From Apostichopus japonicus (lineage: Eukaryota; Echinodermata; Holothuroidea; Aspidochirotida; Stichopodidae): a stretch of DNA of 64,000 bases. Location of the stretch: contig NC_092565.1 in NCBI RefSeq assembly GCF_037975245.1, forward strand, positions 3,905,499 to 3,969,498, written 5' to 3'. A program made the position numbers and the translations under genes. Positions 1 through 12,200 of the stretch are shown piece after piece (positions within the stretch are counted from its first letter, which is position 1; the number at the start of each line of letters is the position of its first letter). The notes under the pieces are model-generated. The model ran no database searches and was not told the DNA's origin. It saw only the letters and a program-made list of their open reading frames with translations.

Positions 1-885
1 ATGGAGACTGAACATCCCTTGGCTAGGAAATACACCTAATGTCAACTTTCAGAGTGTGATATTTTACATGGGTTTTAGGGGGTTGTCCATTTTGGAAAGA
101 ACGTAAGTAGTTAAACATCGCATGACTACACCCCCCCCCTCCCATCAGCACCAACATTTTAAGTCCACCCCATGTTGCGGTGTTACCCACCCCCCCCCCC
201 TTCCGGCCGATCATTGCAATAATACTCACTAACATACCAAGTTTCAGTGCAGTAGCCTACCACTAGTAATAGTTCAGTGCGACAAGGAGTGTGGGTATGG
301 GATGTCATACTTGTAACAGGTTTTTATACTAGATTTCCGCTATGAGTATGCCTGACTCGTCCGCAATACATTACTTGTAGTCTTGTAAGGGATGAGGTCA
401 AAACAATGTTAGACTTCGAAATTGAAAAAGAAATGGACAGAAAGGATGCTGTAGACTTTGAAGTTGATAATGAAAGGAGAAGCCACACTCATTGCAATCA
501 TAACACAGTACGTCCCTTTAAAATACTGTACGTGGGAAGAAGGAAAAGGCAAATCCTGAATACGACAACATAAACAAGAGAAGCTGCCTAAGGAACCAAA
601 CCTTATTGACATAATATGATAAAAAAGAAATTATGATAACCTTTCAAATTGTAATGTTAAATTGTATTATTATCTTTATATGGTCTTAAAAGTGCTTTGA
701 ACTCGTCGTTCCTATGTTAATTATAAATTTAGTTTCCTTTGGTTCCTGTAGTGATATGTAATTACCTTCAAAACAAATATCGTTTCGCACGAGAATAAAC
801 AACAGATCCGGAGTGCATGGGGATATTCCAAAAATATATAAAACTAGGAAGTAAAATTTGAATAATTTTGTTAGCCTGTATATAG

Positions 886-1422
886 CAGGCGCGGCGGAAC
901 GGGAAAATTATTGGGGGGGGGGGGGAGGGGCTAATGTGTGGAGACTATCTAAGCGGAGCGCCACCATCAGTTGGAGCGGAGCGTACAAGAAAATTTTGGG
1001 TTTTTCAAACCCCCAGATGGCCGAAAACGGCACTTCCCGAGTGTTTTATGCTGCGAATACCTAGCCCTAAAATATGGGTCTCAAGCCTGCAATTTCTCAG
1101 ATTGCACGTAAAAATCTGTAAAAACATTGTAATTTGTATATTCGATGGTGTTTTAAGAGAGTAGCTATTACTCGTAGTGTACTCGCACAGACGTTTTGGA
1201 GTGTAGTAAATTACTACTTGCAATTAAATTATTACACCTATATAGTATACGTGTGCATCGGACAGATCGACAAGTATGCATTGAAAAATGGGCAGATGCA
1301 CGTTTCGGAGCCTTGGTAAATATTGGGGGGGCTTATCATGCATTTGCCCCCTCAACTTTTTCATTGGGGGGGGGCTGAGCCCCCCCCAACCCCCCCCCCC
1401 CCCCCCGGTTCCGCCGCCACTG
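886..1422 (-). mobile_element. Related hAT-like element with poly-G/poly-C ends
   Basis: 537 bp, ends CAGGCGCGGCGGAAC and GTTCCGCCGCCACTG, with G and C tracts next to each end. The inner segment CTATCTAAGCGGAGCGCCAC is shared with family 1 in reverse. Flanks CTGTATATAG and CTGTATAG resemble a target duplication differing by one TA. Confidence 0.65.
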
Positions 1423-3660
1423 CTGTATAGTATTCAGAATGAGTAATTGGCCGGGGAAGGGGGGGGGAGATGACACCTTTCTGAGGGAGAACCTTTGTGG
1501 GTTTCCTTTCTTAAATTGTTTGTCTGATCATTTGTTTTACTAAAAACAGCTTCACTTGAACATAGTTGTTCTCTTAAAAAATGCAGGGTGGAAAAACTGA
1601 ATATTTGCGACAGTTTGTACTGCTACACCGGCGCAAGCATTCCTTTACATTTCACTTGATTTTTGGTTTCGATGATAATCGTAACTTTGTTAGTCACGCT
1701 GGCGGATGTTTGTGTGTGCGTGTAGGTGTGCGTACATGCGTGCGTGTGTACGTGTGCGTATATCTATATTCTAGTGTTTACTTTTCTGTCATACACAGTG
1801 GTTTGTCAATGGCAAATTTTTGTTTCCATTTTATAAGCGTCCATATCAACACGTACCGGGCAGTTCTCTACATTAGCATGCAGTGTAGTCTGCAGGTTGG
1901 ATATATACTGTCATCGTTCTGCGTCTTAATTGTACAAACGTCTCCAGTGATATGGTTGCAGAGAAGAAGAGGACGACATTTGAAGATATAAACAGAATGT
2001 GCATGGCTGGTTAGTGATAGTTTACACCGTCTGTCTGAATTAAGCTGCTTGTCTGTCTGTGAAGTTAACCTATGCTATGGTAGCCCTGCACCATGGTCTA
2101 GGCCTAGGCCTATATCTTGCTTTTGAATTCATGCATCTTATTTATGTATGACGTGATAAGAGGTTAACCGTCATGAAAAGTACTAAAAAGTATTAAGTTA
2201 CAAGGTAAGCTAAAATTGCGTTGAAACTGGAGATACATTTATTCGACAACGAGTCGAGTTAAGAAGTGTGTCGGCATAATTAACTCCCCAGTTCACGCTA
2301 ATAGTTTTATAGTTCTTTCTCGGGGATATCTGCTGTATCGACACTAGTCTTAATTTATCTAGTATGATATGATTACCGCGTCTTTCGATTTGTTTATGCA
2401 TGGACAAGAGATTACACCCAAAGTCCACTTTTTATGAGTCAGTTGAGCGGCACGTATAGGGAAAGGCGAGGGAAAGGAACTGAGGGTGCTGTGACTAAAC
2501 ATAGTTTCGTAATCCTGTCTCTATACAATGGATAAAGTTACACCTGAATCGTGCAGCTATTTCAATCGGATTCCCAAACATGCTTGGGCCATTGTTCATG
2601 ACGGTATACGATCTTTTGTATCTTTCAAGCGCCTGCCTCACGTACTATCAGCACGTATAGGAAATGTGTAGTAGTTCTACTACAGGAGCAAAGCTGTTTC
2701 TACACACTTCTATACACTTATTGGTACTAAATACCAGGCTAAATGATGACAGAACATTCCCGAAGAACATACATAGTGGTAAAGCGTGCCAGATAAGGAG
2801 CCGCGTTGATACTGTATCAAGAAACACTTGTTTTACTCTGCTGCCACCGTTTCCGTCGTATATCCTATATGTATATACTTTATGTATATACTATCCGAAA
2901 AATGTTCCGTGGACGCTGGCGAGACAGAAATGAAGTTAACCACTGAAGTCTTCAGTTCTAACCGGTTTCTATTGAAAAGTTGTGCAAATTATTGCAATGA
3001 CCTACTGTGTTTGTGTGAAATAGCCGCCCCCCTTCCCCCACTCTCCACCTAAGAAAAGGCAAAAAACATAACCAACCTGCATAGACACTCATATATTTGC
3101 CCGAGACCACCATAAAAGAAGAATGATAAAATATATAAAAACAGGATACTTCGTCAGGATGCTTCGTCGGAGAGTCAAAGGCTGGCGTGAGACTAAATTT
3201 AATCTGAAGTCAAAATTGATTACTTAGCGAAAAAAAACAAACAATGAATCAGAAATGAAAACAAGGAAATGGAACATAGGAAAACATCATGGTGAAGAAG
3301 GCAGTGCAACCAACAATTTGAAACGACACTAAAGTTAACAAGAGAATACGCCTCATTGAGACCATCGTTTCACTGAACGTTGAAGATCAACTCAGTCTAA
3401 CAGACGCGAGCCCTTCATTGCAAGACAGCTACCCCACACTTCTGGCCCCAAGGCCGGACTCTCACCGTTATCTCCCGGTTCATTGCGGACTAAAGGAGGA
3501 TATGGAATTGGGATCCTAAGCCTGTGTAAAAATTCCACCTTGGCAATGCCATTACGGTAAACATTGCAGTCAATACCTTGCATCCGATCGTCGCGGTTCA
3601 CACGACCTCCAGTAAACACCGAAGCGTAGTGCGACCAACCAGTCTACGACGCCAGCCCAA

Positions 3661-4036
3661 CAGTGGCGGAGCGTCCATACAGTCAGGGCGGATGCCACCC
3701 CCCCCCCCCTGATGGACTCAAATGGACTGTTGGCGCCCTTTTCAGCTATTTACCACTTTTTACTTATTCGCGATTATTGACTTTTTTTTATAGCGCTCTC
3801 ATCTACTTATTGACATTTGTCACAGTTTGTTGCCGATGATACCTATTTATTCTTCGTTTATCTGCAAATTAGCAAGGCAAGGAGAGGGTCATTTCCGGCG
3901 ATCTAGGGAGTATCTTTACTCAAAAATTTCTGTAAGCTCCGCGCCAACCTGTGGTGGCGCTCCGCTTAGATAAAGTCGAATGGGCCCATACAGACCATTC
4001 TCGCCCCCTCTGACCAATACGCCTAGCTCCGCCACT
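3661..4036 (+). mobile_element. hAT-like MITE, family 1, copy 1
   Basis: Ends are CAGTGGCGGAGC and GCTCCGCCACTG, a 12-bp perfect inverted repeat, 376 bp long. Flanks CAGCCCAA and GCTCCCAA share five of their last bases but are not a perfect target duplication. The interior is shared with the copies at 32.8 and 23.8 kb. No coding capacity. Confidence 0.8.
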
Positions 4037-4439
4037 GGCTCCCAATCATTCTTCCCCGTCAATCCGTCTAGTACCCCCCCCCCCTTCCCGACCGAACCTC
4101 GTTTTTTAAAGGAATATCTAATGATTAGAGACACTTATTCTAACGTTAAATCAGCAAAGAGCAAGCAATAATGATTTTATCACTAAGATTTTTGTTTAAT
4201 TTCTTATTAACACCGTCATTTAACTACCCACTCAACCCTACACTCCCTGATACCCTTCCATCCCAATGTAGGAAACTTCATCGTTACACGCAGCACGCAA
4301 CGATCTTTGTTCTACTTGATTGATCCTTACTGAGTCTCTTAACTTAAAAGCATATTTTTTTCAAAGTAGATAAGTGAAATTTACACAGTTTTAAGTAATA
4401 AATTAGAAGCATCTCTTTGTTAAAACATTGTATTATCGG

Positions 4440-5090
4440 CCTAGTCTTCCGATAAGCGTAACTTAGGATTGAAAGAAATCAGTGAGAGCAGGCAGTATTG
4501 ATATTAACTTACATAAATATATTTTCAAATCTCTTATTGAACGAATTATCAGCCCCTGGTTACATCGTCATTTATCCCTCCCCATCCTACCCTACCCTTC
4601 TTCACCTCACACACTCCGCTCCTAAGGTTAAAAGAAATCAGCGAGAGCAGGCAGTAATGATATTTACTAACATTAATGATTTTTTTCAAATCTCATTTAG
4701 GACGAATTATTAGGTCCCCCTGGTTACATCATTTACCCCCATTCTCCCCCCCCCCATTCTCCCCTACCCTTTCTTACACTCACCGCTTCTCTTACACCTA
4801 TGAGATATCCTCATAAAGCGTGATGATCTAGGTCCCTCAATAATCTAATGCATGGGAGGAACTCGAAACTTTCTTCCTTATCCGCATATTCCAATCTTTC
4901 TCCAAGAAAAGAGTTACAGTACCTATTACCCAGATGTTATGTAAATAATTAAAAACAGCCTCCCTTCTCATAAAGCGTGATGATCTATGTCCCTCAATAA
5001 TCTAAAGCATGGATGAACTCTCAGCTATAAGCATATGCCAAAGTTTTTCCACAAAAGAGCTACAGAACCTACTACACACAAATTATGTAA
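4440..5090. repeat. Local tandem repeats of about 160 bp
   Basis: AGAAATCAGTGAGAGCAGGC and AGAAATCAGCGAGAGCAGGC recur about 155 bp apart, each followed by a CCCTGGTTACATC segment. TCATAAAGCGTGATGATCTA recurs at about 4813 and 4969. No coding sequence is seen. Confidence 0.7.
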
Positions 5091-5736
5091 ATGTCACTGA
5101 ACGGCATCCGTAGGGACATCGTTTTTTTGGTCCACATCTGAGTTTCCATCATATCTTTAATCTGCTTTTCATACATATATTTTAATGTGATTGTTATAAT
5201 GACCACATCTAAGGACTTTTGAGTTGTATTTCTGTATCCAGTGGAATTGTCTCGCTGAGATATAAAAGGATGAATTTTCCGTACGTTTTCACGGTAGGCC
5301 CCTCTGTTCAAGGTCAATGCACGACTATAACATTAGGTCCACTATAAGTGTGGATATTGGTCTCCGTTTGCCACTATTGCAGTAAACCCAACCGAGGAAC
5401 GTATCTACGGTGTCTCTTAAAAGACATCATTATTAACAAAGTCGAAAAGAATTTTTAGTCTCTTTGGTGTCATTTTAAAAGTATTTCTGATTACATTACG
5501 TACAGATTCGCCCTCCCTCTAAAATCAATTTTCAAGATTACTAGGATCAATTCGCTCAATTTTTTACAAAAAAAATGGTTGAAAAGTGACATGAATTCCT
5601 CCTCATTCATTCATTTTATTTGAGCATGTTGAACGCTTGCGATAACATGTCATTACGATTCATCATTGCAGACGCTCACCCAAACCGTTAAAAATACCGC
5701 CCCCCCCCCTGTTCTCTTCCTACACTGCGCTCCCAA

Positions 5737-5885
5737 CAGTGGCGGAGCGTCCATACAGTCAGGGGCGGATGTACGCTGTACGCTCCGCGCCAACCTGTGG
5801 TGGCGCTCCCCTTAGATAAAGTCGAAAGCGCCCATATACAGACCATTCTCGCCCCCTCTGACCAATACCCCTAGCTCCGCCACTG
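5737..5885 (+). mobile_element. hAT-like MITE, family 1, internally deleted copy
   Basis: Same ends as the copy at 3.66 kb, but only 149 bp because the middle, between CAGTCAGGGGCGGATG and TACGCTCCGCGCC, is missing. The left flank GCTCCCAA is the same as the right flank of the copy at 3.66 kb. Confidence 0.75.
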
Positions 5886-6897
5886 CTGCCTATATGGGTT
5901 ATTGGGTCTAGATAATACTTATTTCAAAACCGATCCAAAACAATATTAATCGTGATTGAAAGACACAAGCCTCTCGTTCGGACTTTATAGAGATTAAGTC
6001 AGTCTGTTAATTACCATTAGCAATTCGTTTTTTTTTAGAAACTTCGTAAAATAGTTACACTGAGACACTGTGTACACAAAATTAAACTGCTACATGCATC
6101 TCATCTTTGCTTTTTGTATTTACAGTAGGCCTATTGTAAAACAGTTGCCTATGCTAAGATAAACTGTATAGCGAGATGTATCATCTGCTATCAGCGCACA
6201 GCTGAGTCTACAAAACTTTCGGTTCAATTTAACGCCCACGCCTTTTTCTGTTTTTCCCATAAAGGCGAGACAAAACTACAATGGTGGGTCTCCTGTTATT
6301 ATACCATCCCATCCCACCACTCCCCTCATTTGAAATTTGGCTTTCTTTACTATTGTAAGCTTGGATTTTTCTTGGGGGGGGGGGTGCGGGGTGGCTGTTT
6401 TTTTCTTCGTCGGTTCTTTAATTTTGCTTTTTAACTCCGAACTGTCTTCCTTTTTTTATATTATTTCGATGATTCCAATTTGTTTTAATTCTTATTCATT
6501 TTTGGTTTTATTTCCCTGGTTCATAAGTGAAGACAGTTCGGTATTTTCGTAACTTGAATATTAATCTCCGTTGACGAAGGTGGCATAAATAAGCTGCCAT
6601 TAGCATTATCAGCTACTAATGTCTAATGTTTTGTTTGGATCGCAATTATTCACACACGTAAATTTCTATTTGACCGACGCTGCATGGCGTAACATGCCTG
6701 TGCCCAAAGGTGTATAATGAACGTTGTACTCTTTTTACATAAAACGTTGCTATTGGAATGGACGATAGCAATGTGAATCATTGGTATTATATCTTTGCTT
6801 ACGTTGTTGAAGTTTTCTGTCGTATTTTGTAGTTTACGAGATTCAGTGTCAAATAAAATCCGTTACGGAAATAAATTGTCGCCTATAGTTTGATGTT

Positions 6898-7134
6898 TTA
6901 GAGGCAACCAGACGCAACATCTTGGGGACCAACGGGGTAAAAATCGCCCGGCGCCTGCTTAATGTACGTGTACCACATTGAGTAGTAGAAGTCTGTTGTC
7001 TTTGGTAGAGAACAATTTGTATGCTGAATACAAAAAAAGTTTCCATCTCGGTCATCAGCTGCCAAAAGTGAATATTGTTTATCATGAGTAGCATCATCGA
7101 AACCCCACTGCAGTGTTGCGATCTGGTTTGTGTG
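6898..7134 (-). CDS. Possible C-terminal exon, unassigned
   Basis: An open frame of about 70 codons ending in TAA at 6898-6900. It reads ATLQWGFDDATHDKQYS, LLAADDRDGNFFC, HTNCSLPKTTDFYYSMWY, then DFYPVGPQDVASGCL and stop. The composition, with spaced Cys, Trp and aromatic residues, looks like extracellular protein. A possible phase 1 acceptor exists in front of CAACGCACAC, which would fit the phase 1 donor of PAN2, but its pyrimidine tract is poor. No poly(A) signal is obvious downstream. No family is recognised. It may be the end of the mosaic gene or chance. Confidence 0.25.
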   Translation of the reverse strand, partial: HTNQIATLQWGFDDATHDKQYSLLAADDRDGNFFCIQHTNCSLPKTTDFYYSMWYTYIKQAPGDFYPVGPQDVASGCL

Positions 7135-8119
7135 CGTTGCTAATGTTATCTACCGATACTTGGATCCCCCGTGTCCCCTCTCATGAGAAGTCATGGAGCC
7201 GCCACTGATATGTAAAAATGGTTTGGAAGTGCCACATATTTATTTACACCACAAAATGGCGACTGGAGGGAATCCCTGCATCACAAAATGATTTCATGCT
7301 ATTTGAAATTAGGTGTAATAATATTAGTATTTTATTCTTCTTAAGGTAGATTATGCTGTCCATGTGCATTGAAGAAGTGGTTGGGCTTTCAGAGACTATA
7401 CATCATTATTGGATATTAGTTATGAAAAAATATACAGATATTGAAAGAAAAGTGCTAAGCTCGCCAGCTTATCAAATATATTTGGCATCATATATGTGAT
7501 AACTGTTTGATGTAGCCTACTACACACATGCAAGAAATGTACTATACATATTGTTATCTCCAATAGTATTGACTTATACAGCAAATACAATAAAATCTTG
7601 GAATTGCTAGACATACGCTTCATGCACTTTAAAGTAATCCCTGACTGCTTCAATAATAAATTTATAAATGCTTTTAGTTACAATGTGAATCCATCCATCC
7701 ATCTACACACACTGTACCCCCCCCCCCCCCGCCCCGCCTCCCCCACACACTTTTCAACAAGTTGCCACCCTCAAAGGCATTACACATAGAAGAAGGGAGA
7801 GTAAATGCAAGGTACACACATTACATGGCAGCTGTAGCTATAGTATAAGTCATAACAAAATGGCATGATTGAGAGTTGACACCAAACTAAATAAAGATTG
7901 TTTTAACAGCTACACTTTGTATGATATGCCATACACTTTGTGTAAGCAACTCAAATGTTACAGGAAAAGTCAACTTTTTATACTTATTCACAGTCTGCCA
8001 ACATAACTCTATAGCTGAGATCATAGGCGTACGAGGCGGGGGGGGGGGGGCAGACTGCCCCCCCAATGATGATGAAATCTGTCACATTCTTGACAAAATG
8101 ACATCCCTTTTAAAACCAA

Positions 8120-8952
8120 CATGATCATACTCACAGCCCTCAGCACCATTAACAGTGTTCCCTGTCCTTTAATCTTCCCAACACCAGTAAGAGTGTAGTA
8201 CTCACTTTTCCCTTACACCAACCAACACAAACTGACACCAACAAAACACAGAATGAACTAATTACCCACATCCCCAACACAATTAACAGTGTACTCTGAC
8301 TTTCTCAACACCAAATATTGGAGTATATTCACATCTCCCTAACACCATCCTGTATAAAATGACACCACATTAAGCCAGCATGATGTACTCACAGCTGGCC
8401 AACATCAGTACCTGATCTCTTCAACACCAGCAGGCATATACTCACACCTCCCTCACACCATCTCCCTAACACCATCTTGTACAAACTGACACCACCTAAA
8501 ACCAGTATTCACATACTCATATCCCAACATCAATAACAGATCTCCCCAAAAAACCAATTGGCACATGTTCACATCTCCTTGACACCATATCCCTAACACC
8601 ATCCTGTACAAACTGACACCACCTAAAACCAGTATTCACATGCTCATATCCCAACATCAATTTCAGATCTCCCCAACACCAATTGGCACATGTTCACATC
8701 TCCCTAACACAATATCCCTAACACCATCCTGTACAAACTGACACCACCTAAAACCAGTATTCACATACTCATATCCCAACATTAATAACAGATCTCCCCA
8801 ACACCAACAGGCATATACTCACATCTCCCTAACACCATATATCCCTAACACCATCCTGTACAAACTGGATGCATCATACATCCCCTCGACACCAGAATAT
8901 ATTCTCACACCCCCTCGACACCAGCAAGCACAAACTCACATGCCCTCGACAC
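8120..8952 (-). repeat. Degenerate tandem array carrying donor-like sequence after the PAN2 exon
   Basis: Repeats with a basic unit like GTGTTAGGGAGATGTGAGT and a longer period of about 110-120 bp. The copies nearest the gene read GGTGTCGAGGG then CATGTGAGT, which is the end of the PAN2 exon and its possible donor. The unit decays away from the exon. Confidence 0.8.
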
Positions 8953-9207
8953 CAGCATGGATATAGTCTCTATCTTCTAGCAGGTTCTCTTCCTGACCTA
9001 CATGAGTTTGACCGTTGATATCACAGTCCTTCCTATCGTTGTCTGCTCTACTGCGATAGTTCACTGATAGACAGCGACTGTCTGAGGTACACAAGTTGGT
9101 GCAGTGGTTCAGGGTCAGAGCCCAGACGGTGTAGAGGGTGTTACTCTGTAAACGATAGCCGTCGTATATCAGGTACACCTTGAACCGAGCGTGCTCGGTC
9201 ATCGTTA
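8940..9207 (-). CDS. PAN/apple domain 2, last exon found with confidence
   Basis: The acceptor is a clean CT-rich tract ending TTCAG at 9208, entry phase 1. The exon reads FKVYLIYDGYRLQSN, then NHCTNLCTSDSRCLSVNYRS and RKDCDING: the C-x3-C, C-x-S-x-N-Y, C-x-I/L pattern of PAN modules. The 3' border is ambiguous. A GTGAGT donor lies at 8939 (phase 2) and a weaker GTGTCG at 8952 (phase 1, matching the other PAN exon). If neither is used, a TGA at 8936-8938 would end the protein. The border lies inside a tandem repeat made of the same sequence. Confidence 0.75.
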
Positions 9208-12200
9208 CTGAAGAGAGAGAGAGAGATGGGCAAACCAATCAATTAATCAATCGATAAATCAATCAATAAATCAATCACAGAGCCAACCATCATGCTGGTC
9301 TTGAAGACATCCAACACAGAGCAGCAGGTTAAACCCATGTACATACACACACACATACATGATGGAAACATACATCCCCTAAAGTAAACTCAAGTCAAAA
9401 AGCTATCAACCCTTCAAAACTCAATGTATTGTAAAATTGTGAATGCATCTATGGGCCCACTATGGGGCATTTTAATAGTACCTATAACAGGTAAAAGATA
9501 ATAAGAAACAGGGAAATAAATTTGACAGTATTTAACACTGATTTATCATTTTATATTAGGGGTGGTATATATCAATACTACTTCTATGGAACAGGGGCAT
9601 AGCAGCCAGATTATGATCATGTGAACTATATTCCTGCAGTACAACTTCAAATGTTGCCATTGTATACAACTGTGCATATGTTTGTGTAATATAAATGTAA
9701 AGCCATTTAGAGGAAAGTCTGAAAGATTTGGGGAGACAACCTCTTCCCCCCCTCCCCCAGACCACCACCTTACCCTGGTGCTTAGGGTCCTGCTATGGAG
9801 AAGATTATGGATGATGTAAACCTCAAGAAAGTTATATAGTAGACCTTCTTAATTTGATTCCTCATATCAAAGTCACGTCTCACTGCCTTCCTTAGTCTAC
9901 ATCCCCCACCCCCCCACCCCCTCCACTACAGATTGAACCTCCCTGCACAGACTCCTGGCAAAGTATTGTCAATAGTGGTTAAGGCAGTGGACTTGTGATC
10001 TAAGGATTACAGGTTCGAGCCCTGGCTAGATCATTGCGTTGTGTCCTTGGGCAAGGCGCTTTACCTCCATTGCCTCTCTTCACCCAGGTGTATAAATGGG
10101 GACTTGCGAGGTAACTTGTAAATATAGTTGCGTGCGCCGGTTTGTGGCTGCACCCTATGGGAATTAAGTCCCCCGGGGGACACGTGGTTGTGGTGCACTG
10201 TGGTGCCCCAGGAGAGATTGATTGAATTGTGCACACTTTGGTGTGTAGGTGTGACAAGTTACCAATGACCAGGGTTGTAAAGTCGTGTGAGAGGGCCTTG
10301 GCCCTGAACAAGACTGTAAACCTAAATAATAAATAATAAAAAATCAATAAAATACTACATTTCCTCAACACACACCTTATTACAATGCAAACTTTTGGAT
10401 TAATTCAAACAAGTACTGCTATGCCCTGATATATCAAGAATGGGGGGTGGTGGGGTGGGGGAGGGGGTATTCAGGATTAAAACAAGTAATACCTGATGCA
10501 AGCATGGTAATATTGATGGGGGTAACCATGGTGGGGCCATCTCCTTCTGTGGTGTAGGCTAGGATGTTGAACTGATAATCGGAGCCGGGGGAGAGTCCGG
10601 TGGCTTCGTAGAAATAGATGGCGCCGTCGGTGACGTCTCCTATCGTAGCGTTATCGTCACCTTCGGTTTGCCGATAAATGATCTGGAATGAGGAGATGGA
10701 CAGCATCACAGATTTATAAACTTAAGACGATCGCAGCGTGAAATGAATTGTTTAATGTCTTCACGACAAATCAATATATATGTGGATGTACGTGCTGCCA
10801 CAAATGTACTGTATACTACGTTACAATGATACGGTGTATGCCACAGGTTTTATAGCTTTGATCCAAATCAAACACGCCGGATGCAGTATGATGAAAATAC
10901 AAAGCATCCAGCATCTGCACGTTATAAGAATGCAGCATCAGCACTTGATAAGAATGGAGCATTGGCACTTGATAAGGATGCAGATTCGGCACTTAATAAG
11001 AATGCAGCATCTGCACGTTATAAGAATGCAGCATCAGCACTTGATAAGATTGAAGCATCTACACTTTATAAGAAAACAGCATCAGCATTTTATAAGTATG
11101 CAACATCTGCACTTGATAAGAATGCAGCATCTAAACTTGATAAGGATGCAACATCTGCACTTTATAAGGATGCAGCATCTGCACTTTATAAGAATGCAAC
11201 ATCAGCACTTTGTAAGAATGCAGCATCAGCACTTTATAAGAATGCAGCATCTGCACTTTATAAGGATGCAGCATCTGCACTTTATAGGGATGCAACATCT
11301 GCACTTGATAAGAATGAAGCATTGACACTTGATAAGGATGCAGCATCAGCACTTTATAAGAATGCAGCATCTGCACTTGATAAGGATGCAGCATCTGCAC
11401 TTGATAAGGATGCAGCATCTGCACTTGATAAGAATGCAACATCTGCACTTGATAAGGATGCAGCTTCGGCACTTGATAAGGATGCAGCAGCTGCACTTGA
11501 TAAGGATGCAGCATCTGCACTTGATAAGGATGCAGCATCTGCACTTGATAAGAATGCAACATCTGCACTTGATAAGGATGCAGCTTCGGCACTTGATAAG
11601 GATGCAGCAGCTGCACTTGATAAGGATGCAGCATCTGCACTTGATAAGAATGCAACATCTGCACTTGATAAGGATGCAGCATCTGCACTTGATAAGGATG
11701 CAGCATCTGCACTTGATAAGAATGCAACATCTGCACTTGATAAGGATGCAGCTTCGGCACTTGATAAGGATGCAGCAGCTGCACTTGATAAGGATGCAGC
11801 ATCTGCACTTGATAAGGATGCAGCATCTGCACTTGATAAGAATGCAACATCTGCACTTGATAAGGATGCAGCTTCGGCACTTGATAAGGATGCAGCAGCT
11901 GCACTTGATAAGGATGCAGCACCTGCACTTGATAAGAATGCAGCATCTGCACTTGATAAGGATGCAGCATCTGCACTTGATAAGAATGCAGCATCTGCAC
12001 TTGATAAGAATGCAGCATCAGCACTTTATAAGAATGCAGCATCTGCACTTTATGAGGATGCAACATCTGCACATGATAAGGATGCAGCATCTGCACTTGA
12101 TGAGAATGCAACATCTGCACTTGATAAGGATGCAGCTTCTGCACTTGATAAGGATGCAGGAGCTGCACTTGATGAGGATGCAGCATCTGCACTTTATAAG

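Larger units (their letters stand above)
1..8119. other. Gene-poor flank
   Basis: Apart from the elements listed, I see no supported gene here. A TG-rich stretch lies at 1707-1760. Several poly-C or poly-G runs occur (for example 130-140, 190-200, 5700-5709, 7719-7730). A minus-strand frame at 3392-3619 looks somewhat protein-like but has no known motif. Confidence 0.6.

Noticed and set aside
1581..1991. A 136-codon plus-strand frame
   Set aside because: It includes a TG-rich stretch, no domain landmarks, and no splice or promoter support.
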